A stretch of DNA of 54,526 nt from an uncultured Porphyromonadaceae bacterium (GTDB lineage Bacteria; Bacteroidota; Bacteroidia; Bacteroidales; UBA11471). The position numbers and the translations under genes are program-made. Shown piece by piece: positions 19,401-28,119 of this stretch (its first letter is position 1; every line of letters begins with the position of its first letter). The stretch spans positions 1-54,526 of the forward strand of contig UQOX01000017.1 in NCBI GenBank assembly GCA_900542765.1, read 5' to 3'. The notes beneath the pieces are model-generated. The model was given only the letters and a program-made list of their open reading frames with translations, searched no databases and was not told the origin of the DNA.

Positions 19401-19471
19401 ATGACGACATCAAAGAACGGGTCGCCGTCCGCCTCGAAAAACTTGAAACCACAAACACCGACGCCCAATGA
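16448..19471 (+). CDS. Large secreted TPR-repeat protein
   Basis: A 1007-residue protein with a signal peptide (residues 1-25, ending 'FTGEAQ') followed by tetratricopeptide-type helical pairs along nearly the whole length ('A..CLYREGNYAEAV', 'AYNLGYGYFKQHDFGEAQTQF', 'YYDKKAYDKARKKFQAVL'). TPR arrays are protein-binding scaffolds; with a signal peptide it should act in the periplasm or at the outer membrane. Translation of the downstream beta-barrel gene is coupled by an ATGA overlap, so the two probably form a complex. The ATG at 16448 was chosen because it starts the signal peptide and follows a -7 element; the in-frame TTG at 16427 overlaps that promoter. No specific function is known to me. 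Confidence 0.85.
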   Translation: MKKTTLRHIACTLLCSLLPFTGEAQKAVRIEQPAYTFDRAQQMFNEGNYAGCIDLMTEYRKGATRTIDKAKADFLIAASSYAAKEPNALVLIENYLARHPKTPHSAEAQLLRGHCYFDRGDYDKALEIYQTIDLDKLAPEDQSDLLLHLGCTYIEQGETDKAAPCFAAIIEIGGPHQKAALYHDAHRRYLEGEYAGAESELTPIIDDKTFARPATALLAQCRFAQEKYPEAIETAGQYMERYPADSTYYEMERILGESYYRSGDNAQAIKYLSGYTTYCATPQRSSHYTLGMAYYQTGKYLEAIDQLGHVTTQNDALAQSAYLFIGQSYLRLNDPTNARLAFEMASRYDYDPQVQEAALYNYALTLHAATFSPFAESVTVFEKFLNLFPRSRHVDTINDYLVDVYMTTRNYESALNSINKIQHPTAKIYTAKQRILYRLGTERFANNDLKKAADYFTQAILLGNYDREAKADAYLWLAECLYREGNYAEAVKNDRLYLQTTATADPLAYYNLGYGYFKQHDFGEAQTQFAHYIKTETPNDAHLPRIADACTRLADCLYGQRRFADAGSAYDKAVALYPATGDYALFQKGFMAGLQKKYAEKTAIMQELRQRYPQSDYVDDAWLEEGLAHVVLQDGKAAACFTALLEKYPDQETARKAGVQLGMFYYNSQQPQKAIATYKSVIADYPGTEEAHIALQDLKAVYVAQNDVDTYAAYLKTLGGNVSTEISELDSLSFLTAERAFLKTPNAASATQLENYLKKYPKGAYTLPTHNYLGLYYYDKKAYDKARKKFQAVLKVPNNPYTEEALVRLADIQEKSKEYPEAYVSYQKLERIAKNKESRQNARLGMLRNAVQLGDNNAVIEVSARLLADPTLSPEHVATARSARAKSFIARGDSAQAAGEWEKLAEDPRTETGAQSAYLLAQYYHDKGDDTQAEAVVNQLLENGTSHQYWLARSFIVLADVYARRGDTFKARQYLLSLQNNYTADDDIKERVAVRLEKLETTNTDAQ

Positions 19472-21195
19472 AAACCCGCTATATCACCCCCCTGCTCCTG
19501 GCCCTGCCCCTCCTCGGCGCAACCGCCCAGACCTCCAACAAATCATCACTCCAACGCGCCGTAACCATCGAGAAGGAGTTTACCCCCATCGTGCAGGACG
19601 CCTCGAAAATCAACGTCATGCCCGAGATGGAAGTGTCGGCCTCGGAACGTCCCGACATCAAATACACCGAGTGGAAAAGCGCCCGCGACGAAGCACCCAC
19701 CCTCGACACGCTCGCGGCCGGAAAAGGAGGCGTCGAAGCCCCCGACCACCAACGGGGATATGCCCGGATAGAGATGGGCAACTACCTCAACATCAATGCC
19801 AACGCCGGCGTGCGTATCATCGACAAGTCGCGAGACCAACTGCTCTTGTGGTATCGGCACAACTCGACCAACGGCACCCTCTCTTACCTCACCGACAACG
19901 AAAAGACCCACCAGCGCCGCAACGACAACAAACTGCATCTGGCCTATACCCACACCTTCGACCGCGCCACCTGGAACACATCGGCCTACTACCGCTACAA
20001 CGGGTTCAACTACTACGGCATGCCCCTCTACGACGTCGATAAAAACCGACTCACGGGGCTCAGCACCACCACCGACCAGCAGACCGTGCAACACTACGGC
20101 ATCGACACCCGCATTACCTCAAAACCCAACCGCCACATCAACTACACCGCCGAGATAAGCTACCGGGGCTACAACAGCGACCTGGGACTCTTCTACGGAC
20201 AGCGCGGCGTGCTCGAAAACCACCTCTCCACCCGCATCGACGGCAACGCGCCCCTCGGCAAGCACTACAACATAGGCGTCGCCGTGGGCATGGACAACCT
20301 CATCTACAACCGCACCGCGAGAGAAAACTACACCGTGCTGCACGCCAACCCCTATTTCGGCATCGAAAAAGAGCACCTGAAATTCAAGGCCGGCGTGCTC
20401 ATCGACCTGTCGATTCACGACAACACCATCTTCCGCATCGCCCCCGACGTGCAGCTGGAATGGGAATTTGAGAAACTCTGGTTTCTCTACACCAGCCTCA
20501 CCGGAGGCAAGACCCTCAACACCTGGGAAAAGATGAGCACCGTCACCTCCTACGTCGACCCCAGCAGCCCGATGAACAATACCTACACGCCGGCCGATTT
20601 CACCGTGGGGTTGCGCACCGCCACCTTCAAGCAGCTGCACTTCACCCTCTACGGGGGCATCAAGTACAGCATCGACGCCCTCTTCGACTACCGCCGGCAA
20701 TACATCGAAGCCACCGGCACCAGCAGCCGCCTCACCCGCCCCGTCGTCAGCTTCTACGCCGCCGACGCCTATGCCTGGAAAGCCGGCTTCGAGATACAAT
20801 ACAACCCGAGAGACTTCTTCCACGCCCACCTCGTTTGGGAACACAACGAGTGGCGCAACAAAGCCGGGAAACAACGCATACTCTCGGCTCAACCCCGCAA
20901 CGAGTGGAAAGCCGGCGTAACGGTGGTGCCCATTCGCCCGCTCGACATCTCGGCCGACCTCTACTTTGCCGACGGCCTCGGATACCGCAACCGCGTAGAG
21001 GGCATGGTCGACTATCCCTCGTCGGGAAACCTGCCCAACATCGTCACCCTCAACCTCGGCGCCATCTACCGCCTCAACAAGCACATACACTTCTCGGCAC
21101 AGTTCAACAACCTGCTCTCAAAACGCACCGACCTCTATTACGGAATGCCGGCACAACGCTTCCATTTCCTCCTGGGAGCAGGCGTCGTTTTCTGA
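19468..21195 (+). CDS. Outer-membrane beta-barrel protein, partner of the TPR protein
   Basis: A 575-residue protein with a signal peptide (1-21, 'LLALPLLGATAQ'), a short ~80-residue periplasmic segment, then alternating amphipathic strands ('DNKLHLAYTHTFDRATWNTSAYYRY') to a C-terminal strand ending in Phe ('FHFLLGAGVVF'), the usual BAM-recognised end. It resembles the barrel of TonB-dependent receptors but I see no plug domain or carboxypeptidase-like domain, so energised transport is unlikely. The start overlaps the TPR gene stop by four bases. A scaffold/channel pair in the outer membrane is a reasonable inference; the cargo is unknown. Confidence 0.78.
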   Translation: MKTRYITPLLLALPLLGATAQTSNKSSLQRAVTIEKEFTPIVQDASKINVMPEMEVSASERPDIKYTEWKSARDEAPTLDTLAAGKGGVEAPDHQRGYARIEMGNYLNINANAGVRIIDKSRDQLLLWYRHNSTNGTLSYLTDNEKTHQRRNDNKLHLAYTHTFDRATWNTSAYYRYNGFNYYGMPLYDVDKNRLTGLSTTTDQQTVQHYGIDTRITSKPNRHINYTAEISYRGYNSDLGLFYGQRGVLENHLSTRIDGNAPLGKHYNIGVAVGMDNLIYNRTARENYTVLHANPYFGIEKEHLKFKAGVLIDLSIHDNTIFRIAPDVQLEWEFEKLWFLYTSLTGGKTLNTWEKMSTVTSYVDPSSPMNNTYTPADFTVGLRTATFKQLHFTLYGGIKYSIDALFDYRRQYIEATGTSSRLTRPVVSFYAADAYAWKAGFEIQYNPRDFFHAHLVWEHNEWRNKAGKQRILSAQPRNEWKAGVTVVPIRPLDISADLYFADGLGYRNRVEGMVDYPSSGNLPNIVTLNLGAIYRLNKHIHFSAQFNNLLSKRTDLYYGMPAQRFHFLLGAGVVF

Positions 21196-21257
21196 GATTT
21201 TAGAACCATAAAAAAAATTTTAACGACAAAATAGCTGACTGTCAATCGCTTTTTTTC

Positions 21258-21265
21258 TACTTTTG
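21258..21265 (+). promoter_or_regulatory. -7 element of topA
   Basis: TACTTTTG, 28 bp before the topA ATG, in an AT-rich spacer of 98 bp. Confidence 0.55.
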
Positions 21266-21293
21266 CAGGCGAAAATAAAAGAAGCGACAGAAA

Positions 21294-23639
21294 ATGCCGA
21301 AGAATTTAGTCATTGTAGAGTCGCCTGCCAAGGCAAAAACGATTGAAAAATTTTTAGGAAAAGACTATAAGGTCCTATCGAGTTACGGCCATATCCGAGA
21401 CCTGAAAAAGAAAGATTTCAGCGTCGACGTAGACCACGACTTCACCCCCATATACGAAATCCCCTCCGACAAGAAGCACCTCGTCGAAACCCTCAAAGCC
21501 GAAGCCGCCAAAGCCGACATGGTGTGGCTCGCTTCCGATGAAGACCGCGAAGGAGAAGCCATCGCCTGGCACCTCTACGAGGTACTCGGGCTCAACCCCG
21601 AAAAGACCCGGCGCATCGTCTTCCACGAAATCACCAAAAGCGCCATACTCAACGCCATCGAGCACCCCCGCAACATCGACATCGACCGCGTCAACGCCCA
21701 GCAGGCCCGCCGCGTGCTCGACCGCATCGTGGGCTTCGAGCTCTCGCCCGTGCTGTGGAAAAAGGTGAAACCCGCCCTCTCGGCCGGCCGCGTACAATCG
21801 GTCGCCGTGCGCCTCATCGTCGAGCGCGAGAAAGAGATAGAACAGTTCCGCAGCGAAGCCGCCTACCGCGTGGTAGCCACCTTCGCCGTAGCCACACCGG
21901 AGGGAGAATCCGTCGAGATGAAAGCCGAGCTCAACACCCGACTCAAAACCAAAGAAGAGGCCCTCGCCCTGCTCGAAGCCTGCCGCGACGCCCGCTTCAC
22001 CATCGAAGAGGTGCAGGTAAAGCCCGCCCGCAAATCGCCCGCCGCCCCCTTCACCACCTCGACCCTGCAACAGGAAGCCTCGCGCAAACTGGGGCTCTCG
22101 GTGGCACAGACCATGATTATCGCCCAACGCCTCTACGAGTCGGGATTCATCACCTACATGCGTACCGACTCGGTCAACCTCTCGACCCTCGCCCTGGGGA
22201 CCTCCAAAAACGAGATTCTCAACAACTGGGGCGAAGCCTACCTCCACACGCGCAACTATCACACCAAGACCAAAGGCGCCCAAGAAGCCCACGAGGCCAT
22301 ACGCCCCACCTACATCGACCATCACGACATCGAAGGGTCGGCACAGGAAAAACGGCTCTACGAGCTCATTTGGAAACGCACCATCGCCTCCCAGATGAGC
22401 GACGCCGAAATAGAAAAGACCACAGCCGTCATCGACATCTCGGGGCGCAAGGAGAAATTCATCGCCACGGGCGAAGTACTGAAATTCGACGGTTTCCTGC
22501 GCGTCTACAACGAGTCGACCGACGACGAAAGCGAGAACGGCGAAGGCAACGGCAAAATGCTGCCGCCCCTCTCGACCGGAGCCACCCTGCCGGCTCTCAC
22601 CGTCGAAGCGACCGAACGCTTCACCCAACGGCCGCCCCGCTACACCGAAGCCTCGCTCGTGCGCAAACTCGAAGAGCTGGGCATCGGCCGCCCCTCGACC
22701 TACGCCCCCACCATATCGACCATACAGCAACGCGAATATGTGGAACGCGGCGACCGTCCCGGTACCGAACGCGCCTACAACACGCTCACCCTCTCGCTCA
22801 AAAGCGGGAAAATCACCGATAAGGAAAAGACCGAAATCGTCGGAGCGGAAAAAGGCAAACTGTTGCCCACCGACATCGGTATCGTCGTCAACGACTTCCT
22901 CACCGAGCATTTCCCCGACATACTCAACTACAACTTCACGGCACAGGTCGAAAGAAAGTTCGACGAAGTGGCCGAGGGCAAAATCGAGTGGAACAAGTCA
23001 ATCGACGACTTCTACAAACTCTTCCACCCCGTGGTCGAAGACGCCCTCTCGCTGCGACTCGAACACCGCGTGGGCGAACGCCAGCTCGGCACCGACCCCA
23101 AGAGCGGACGCCCCGTGTCGGTGAAGATAGGCCGCTTCGGCCCCCTCGTGCAAATCGGGCTCCCCGAAGACAAGGAAAAACCCCTCTTCGCCTCGCTGCA
23201 AAAGGGCCAATCGATCAACACCATCACCCTCGACGAGGCCCTCAAACTCTTTGACCTGCCCCGCACGCTGGGCGAGTACGAAGGCCAAACCATCACCGTG
23301 TCGACCGGCCGCTTCGGCCCCTACGTCCGCCACAACGGCAAATATGTATCGCTGCCCAAAGAGTACGCGCCGCAGACCGTCACCTACGACGAAGCCGTGG
23401 CCCTCATCGAGAAAAAACGCGAAGAAGAGAAAAACCGCCTCATCAAGAGTTTCCCCGAAAACAGCGACCTCGAAATCCTCAACGGCCGCTTCGGCCCCTA
23501 CATCGCCTACAAGGGCAAGAACTACAAGATACCCAAAGGCACCCAGCCCGAAGGACTGTCGAGCGACGACTGCCTGAAAATCATCGAGAGCGACAGCCAG
23601 CCCAAAGCCAAACCCCGCCGGGCACCCCGCAAGAAATAA
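21294..23639 (+). CDS. topA: DNA topoisomerase I
   Basis: A 781-residue type IA topoisomerase that relaxes negative supercoils. The TOPRIM domain opens with 'KNLVIVESPAKAKTIEKFLG' and contains the acidic 'SDEDREGEAIAWHL' motif; the catalytic Tyr288 lies in 'FITYMRTDSVNLS'. Instead of Cys4 zinc fingers, the C-terminus has three Topo_C repeats of the type 'GRFGPYVRHNGKYVSLPK' and ends in a basic tail ('KAKPRRAPRKK'). This is the usual Bacteroidetes architecture. A bidirectional terminator lies 45 bp downstream. Confidence 0.97.
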   Translation: MPKNLVIVESPAKAKTIEKFLGKDYKVLSSYGHIRDLKKKDFSVDVDHDFTPIYEIPSDKKHLVETLKAEAAKADMVWLASDEDREGEAIAWHLYEVLGLNPEKTRRIVFHEITKSAILNAIEHPRNIDIDRVNAQQARRVLDRIVGFELSPVLWKKVKPALSAGRVQSVAVRLIVEREKEIEQFRSEAAYRVVATFAVATPEGESVEMKAELNTRLKTKEEALALLEACRDARFTIEEVQVKPARKSPAAPFTTSTLQQEASRKLGLSVAQTMIIAQRLYESGFITYMRTDSVNLSTLALGTSKNEILNNWGEAYLHTRNYHTKTKGAQEAHEAIRPTYIDHHDIEGSAQEKRLYELIWKRTIASQMSDAEIEKTTAVIDISGRKEKFIATGEVLKFDGFLRVYNESTDDESENGEGNGKMLPPLSTGATLPALTVEATERFTQRPPRYTEASLVRKLEELGIGRPSTYAPTISTIQQREYVERGDRPGTERAYNTLTLSLKSGKITDKEKTEIVGAEKGKLLPTDIGIVVNDFLTEHFPDILNYNFTAQVERKFDEVAEGKIEWNKSIDDFYKLFHPVVEDALSLRLEHRVGERQLGTDPKSGRPVSVKIGRFGPLVQIGLPEDKEKPLFASLQKGQSINTITLDEALKLFDLPRTLGEYEGQTITVSTGRFGPYVRHNGKYVSLPKEYAPQTVTYDEAVALIEKKREEEKNRLIKSFPENSDLEILNGRFGPYIAYKGKNYKIPKGTQPEGLSSDDCLKIIESDSQPKAKPRRAPRKK

Positions 23640-23683
23640 GAGACAAGGGTGGGAGGGAAGCTCCCGCCACAAGGGCACGATAG

Positions 23684-23725
23684 AAGAAAGGCATCGGATT
23701 TTTCCGATGCCTTTCTTATTATATC
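23684..23725. terminator. Bidirectional terminator between topA and dus
   Basis: A 14-bp perfect stem (AAGAAAGGCATCGG / CCGATGCCTTTCTT) with a six-base loop separates the convergent topA and dus genes. Both flanks have T-rich character on the respective strand. Confidence 0.85.
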
Positions 23726-23776
23726 CCCAAACAAAGAAAAGAGCACAAAAGATAGAGCCGGAGAGGGGCTGAGTAA

Positions 23777-24769
23777 TTACGGCTCGGGCTGCGAGAGCAG
23801 CAGCTCCTCCACGCGGTCGAGAATAGGGTAGAGGTCGGCCAGCGTCTCGGCCCGCAACATGGCAATGCGTGTCTCGCGGAAGTGGGGAATACCCTTGAAA
23901 AGCGGAGTGGCCGCCAGGTGGCGCCGTATGTGCAGAATGCCGCGACGCTCGTCGAGCCGCGCGACGCTCTCGCGCAACTGGCGCCGCAAGACCTCCATCT
24001 TGGCACTCACCGGCAAGGGGGTGACGGAGCCGTCGCGCAGATACTGTTTCATCTCACCGAAAATCCACGGCGCCCCTATCGAGGCCCGGCCCACCATCAC
24101 GCCGTCGACCCCGTAGCGGTCGAACGCCTCGCGCGCCTTCTCGGGCGTGGTGATGTCGCCGTTGCCGATAATGGGAATCGTCATGCGGGGATTCTCCTTC
24201 ACCCGTCCGATGAGCGACCAGTCGGCCTCGCCCGTGTACATCTGGCTGCGGGTGCGGCCGTGAATGGCCAGGGCGGCAATGCCGCAATCCTGCAACTGCT
24301 CGGCCAGCTCCACGATGATGCGCGAGTCGTGGTCCCAGCCCAGGCGGGTCTTCACCGTCACGGGCAGCTTCACCGCCTGCACCACCGCCCGGGTGATGGC
24401 CAGCAGCTGCGGCACGTTGCGCAACATGCCCGACCCGGCACCCTTGCCGGCCACCTTCTTCACCGGGCAACCGAAGTTGAGGTCGATGACATCGGGTCGC
24501 GCCGCCTCGCAGATGCGCGCCGCCTCGACCATCGAGTCGACGTCGCGGCCGTAAATCTGTATCGCCACCGGCCGTTCGGCCTCGGCAATGGAGAGCTTGG
24601 CCTGGGTCTTCCCCACGAAACGAATGAGGGCGTCGCTCGACACAAACTCGGTCGTCACCATGTCGGCGCCGAACTCCTTGCACAGGAGGCGGAAGGGGCC
24701 ATTGGTCACATCTTCCATCGGAGCGAGGAAGAGCGGGCGTTCACCCAAATCGATTGTCCCGATTTTCAT
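23777..24769 (-). CDS. dusB: tRNA-dihydrouridine synthase (DusB-like)
   Basis: A 330-residue FMN-dependent enzyme that reduces uridine to dihydrouridine in tRNA D-loops. The N-terminal TIM barrel contains 'LAPMEDVTNGPFR', the 'NFGCPVKKV' motif with catalytic Cys101, 'KTRLGWD', 'AIHGRTRSQMYTG' and the FMN phosphate-binding 'IGNGDI ... GVMVGRASIGAPWIF'. A C-terminal helical tRNA-binding domain follows. Length and motifs fit the DusB group commonly found in Bacteroidetes; DusA/DusC are less likely. A minus-strand TATTTTTG element lies 27 bp upstream of the ATG. Confidence 0.93.
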   Translation of the reverse strand: MKIGTIDLGERPLFLAPMEDVTNGPFRLLCKEFGADMVTTEFVSSDALIRFVGKTQAKLSIAEAERPVAIQIYGRDVDSMVEAARICEAARPDVIDLNFGCPVKKVAGKGAGSGMLRNVPQLLAITRAVVQAVKLPVTVKTRLGWDHDSRIIVELAEQLQDCGIAALAIHGRTRSQMYTGEADWSLIGRVKENPRMTIPIIGNGDITTPEKAREAFDRYGVDGVMVGRASIGAPWIFGEMKQYLRDGSVTPLPVSAKMEVLRRQLRESVARLDERRGILHIRRHLAATPLFKGIPHFRETRIAMLRAETLADLYPILDRVEELLLSQPEP

Positions 24770-24795
24770 GCTGTCACAAATTAGGAATTGAACTG

Positions 24796-24803
24796 CAAAA
24801 ATA
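24796..24803 (-). promoter_or_regulatory. -7 element of dus
   Basis: TATTTTTG on the minus strand, 27 bp upstream of the dus start. Confidence 0.55.
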
Positions 24804-24953
24804 GCACATTTTCAGCACGGCGCCGCCGCTCCCCGCCGAAAAACGAAACCCGGGTTCCCCGCGACACCCCGAACGGCCTCCCGGCCAAAACGCGAAAAGC
24901 GGCCGAAATCGTCGTAATGCGACGGTTTTTTATCACCATCTCTTTTTTTTTAT

Positions 24954-24961
24954 TACTTTTG
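24954..24961 (+). promoter_or_regulatory. -7 element of leuS
   Basis: TACTTTTG, 44 bp before the leuS ATG. The GC-rich spacer between the divergent dus and leuS promoters holds no other recognisable feature. Confidence 0.55.
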
Positions 24962-25005
24962 CAACGCTTAATAGGGTAAATTACCGCCCCAAATCGAAAA
25001 AAACG

Positions 25006-27777
25006 ATGGAATATAATTTCAGAGAAATCGAACAGAAGTGGCAAAAATACTGGAAAGAGAACCACACCTACCACGTCACCGAAAACCCGGACAAACCCAA
25101 ATACTATGTGCTGGACATGTTTCCCTACCCCTCGGGAGCCGGCCTGCATGTAGGCCACCCGCTCGGGTATATCGCCTCGGATATTTACGCCCGCTTCAAA
25201 CGACTCAAAGGATTCAACGTGCTGCACCCCATGGGCTACGACGCCTACGGGTTGCCCGCCGAACAATATGCCATACAGACGGGACAACACCCCGCCATCA
25301 CCACCGAAAAGAACATCAACCGTTATCGCGAACAACTCGACAAAATCGGGTTCTGCTTCGACTGGGACCGTGAGATACGCACCTGCGAACCCGAATACTA
25401 TAAATGGACGCAGTGGGCCTTCATACAGATGTTCAACAGTTACTACGACAACAACGAGCAGAAGGCACTCCCCATCAACACCCTCATCGAAGCCTTCGAG
25501 ACCAACGGTACCGAAGGGCTCAACGTCGCCTGCTCCGAAGAACTCACCTTCACCGCCGACGAGTGGTGCGCCATGAGCGAGGAGGAGCAGCAGAAAACCC
25601 TGCTCAACTACCGCATCGCCTACCTCGGCGACACGATGGTGAACTGGTGCCCCCAATTGGGGACCGTGCTGGCCAACGACGAAGTGAGCGAAGGGCTCTC
25701 GGTGCGCGGCGGATACCCCGTCGAGCAAAAGGTGATGCGCCAGTGGTGCCTCCGCGTCTCGGCCTATGCCCAACGCCTGCTCGACGGCCTCGACACCATC
25801 GACTGGACCGACTCCCTCAAAGAGACCCAGCGCAACTGGATAGGCCGCTCCGAAGGTGCCGAGATGGAGTTCAAGGTCGTCAACAGTGACGTCACCTTCA
25901 CCATCTTCACCACCCGCGCCGACACCATCTTCGGGGTCACCTTCATGGTACTCGCCCCCGAAAGCGAATATGTGGCACAGGTAACCACCCCCGCACAGAA
26001 AGCCGCCGTCGACGCTTACCTCGACCAAATCAAGCACCGCACCGAACGCGAACGCATGATGGACCGCAGCGTGACCGGTGTCTTCTCGGGCGCATACGCC
26101 GTCAATCCCCTCAACGGGAAAGAGATACCCATCTGGATAAGCGACTATGTACTGGCCGGCTACGGTACCGGCGCCATCATGGCCGTACCCGCCCACGACA
26201 GCCGCGACTACGCCTTTGCCAAGCACTTCGACCTGCCCATCATTCCCCTCATCGAGGGCTGCGACGTGTCGCAGGAGAGCTTCGACGCCAAAGAGGGCAT
26301 CATGATAAACTCCTGCGGCAACGGGCTCGACCTCAACGGGCTCACCGTGAAAGAGGCCATCGCCAAGACCAAAGCCTTCATCAAGGAAAAAGGACTGGGA
26401 CGCGTCAAGGTCAACTACCGCCTGCGCGACGCCATATTCAGCCGCCAGCGCTACTGGGGCGAACCCTTCCCCGTCTACTACAAAAACGGGCTACCCTACA
26501 TGCTCGACGAGAGCCGTCTGCCCCTGCTGCTGCCCGGCATCGACAAGTTCCTCCCCACCGAACAGGGCGAGCCCCCATTGGGACGCGCCAAGAACTGGGA
26601 AACCGAGGAGCACTTCCCTCTCGAGCTCTGCACCATGCCGGGATTTGCCGGTTCGTCGGCCTACTACCTGCGTTACATGGACCCGCACAACGACGCCGCC
26701 CTCGTATCGGAGGAGGCCAACACCTACTGGCGCAACGTCGACCTCTATGTGGGAGGCACCGAGCACGCCACGGGACACCTCATTTACAGCCGCTTCTGGA
26801 ACAAGTTCCTCTATGACATCGGCATCGTGTGCGAAGACGAGCCCTTCAAGAAACTCGTCAACCAGGGCATGATACAGGGACGCTCCAACTTCGTGTACCG
26901 CATCAAGGACACCAACACGTTTGTCTCCTACAACCTCAAAGACCAATACGATACCACCCCCATACACGTCGACGTAAACATCGTCAGCAACGACGTGCTC
27001 GACCTCGAAGCCTTCCGCAACTGGCGCCCCGACTACAAAGACGCCGAGTTTGTGCTCGAAGACGGCCGCTACATCTGCGGCTGGGCCGTGGAGAAGATGT
27101 CGAAGTCGATGTTCAACGTCGTCAACCCCGACGACATCGTCGAACGCTACGGCGCCGACACGTTGCGTCTCTACGAGATGTTCCTCGGCCCCATCGAGCA
27201 GAGCAAACCGTGGGACACCAACGGCATCGACGGCGTGCACCGTTTCCTCAAAAAATTCTGGAACCTCTTCTTCGATGGCGACAACCTCGCCCTCACCGAC
27301 GGCAAACCCTCGAAAGAGGAACTCAAAAGCCTGCACAAGCTCATCAAGAAAGTGAGCGGCGACATCGAGACCTTCTCCTACAACACCTCGGTGAGCGCCT
27401 TCATGATATGCATCAATGAGCTTACTGCCCTGAAATGCCGCAACCGCCAGATACTCGAACCCATCGTCGTGCTGCTCGCGCCGTTTACCCCGCACCTGAG
27501 CGAAGAGCTGTGGCACACGCTGGGGCACACCACCTCGGTGTGCGACGCCCAGTGGCCGACCTACAACGAAGAGTACCTCAAAGAAGACACGGTCAACTAT
27601 GCCGTCTCGTTCAACGGCAAAGTACGCTTCAACCTCGAATTCCCGGCCGATGCGTCCCGCGAAGCCATCGAAGAGGCGACCTTGGCTCACGAAAACTCGG
27701 CCAAGTGGCTCGACGGCAAAAGCATCAAGAAGGTCATTGTCGTACCCGGAAAACTCATCAACATCGTGGTCGGATAA
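25006..27777 (+). CDS. leuS: Leucyl-tRNA synthetase
   Basis: A 923-residue class Ia aminoacyl-tRNA synthetase that charges tRNA-Leu. The N-terminus reads '[14 protein letters not shown]'. The HIGH motif appears as 'HVGHPLGY' (residues ~48-55) and the KMSKS loop as K697-S701 in 'EKMSKSMFN'. The CP1 editing domain lies between them, with '[13 protein letters not shown]' and '[16 protein letters not shown]' forming the hydrolytic site for misacylated tRNA. The anticodon-binding and C-terminal domains complete the protein. It is followed by a strong terminator at 27802. Confidence 0.98.
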   Translation: MEYNFREIEQKWQKYWKENHTYHVTENPDKPKYYVLDMFPYPSGAGLHVGHPLGYIASDIYARFKRLKGFNVLHPMGYDAYGLPAEQYAIQTGQHPAITTEKNINRYREQLDKIGFCFDWDREIRTCEPEYYKWTQWAFIQMFNSYYDNNEQKALPINTLIEAFETNGTEGLNVACSEELTFTADEWCAMSEEEQQKTLLNYRIAYLGDTMVNWCPQLGTVLANDEVSEGLSVRGGYPVEQKVMRQWCLRVSAYAQRLLDGLDTIDWTDSLKETQRNWIGRSEGAEMEFKVVNSDVTFTIFTTRADTIFGVTFMVLAPESEYVAQVTTPAQKAAVDAYLDQIKHRTERERMMDRSVTGVFSGAYAVNPLNGKEIPIWISDYVLAGYGTGAIMAVPAHDSRDYAFAKHFDLPIIPLIEGCDVSQESFDAKEGIMINSCGNGLDLNGLTVKEAIAKTKAFIKEKGLGRVKVNYRLRDAIFSRQRYWGEPFPVYYKNGLPYMLDESRLPLLLPGIDKFLPTEQGEPPLGRAKNWETEEHFPLELCTMPGFAGSSAYYLRYMDPHNDAALVSEEANTYWRNVDLYVGGTEHATGHLIYSRFWNKFLYDIGIVCEDEPFKKLVNQGMIQGRSNFVYRIKDTNTFVSYNLKDQYDTTPIHVDVNIVSNDVLDLEAFRNWRPDYKDAEFVLEDGRYICGWAVEKMSKSMFNVVNPDDIVERYGADTLRLYEMFLGPIEQSKPWDTNGIDGVHRFLKKFWNLFFDGDNLALTDGKPSKEELKSLHKLIKKVSGDIETFSYNTSVSAFMICINELTALKCRNRQILEPIVVLLAPFTPHLSEELWHTLGHTTSVCDAQWPTYNEEYLKEDTVNYAVSFNGKVRFNLEFPADASREAIEEATLAHENSAKWLDGKSIKKVIVVPGKLINIVVG

Positions 27778-27801
27778 TCTCCCTCCACCTCACATCATTT
27801 C

Positions 27802-27841
27802 AACCGAGGCCGCGCAAACATGTGCGGCCTCGGTTTTTTTG
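27802..27841 (+). terminator. Terminator of leuS
   Basis: A 12-bp stem (AACCGAGGCCGC / GCGGCCTCGGTT, 27802-27813 with 27824-27835) runs into a T-tract. Confidence 0.9.
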
Positions 27842-28119
27842 TCCCCCCCCACCAAAGAAAAGCCCACCGGCAACACGCCTTCGCCCCAAACCGCCACCCG
27901 ACAAAACGCGAGCTGAAAACACAAGAGACTCCCGCAACGCCCCCAGCCACACCCCAAAGCAGGGGAGGAGGAATGTCGTCGGGGAGAAAAGAGAGGAGTG
28001 GGGGAGAGCCGTTCGTGAAACAGGATTGTCACACCGTCGTCACCGAAACGTCAAACATTTGTATTTTCCCTGTATTAAGAATTCCCGACTTTTGCCGTCG
28101 GAAAAATTATGGGAATCAA

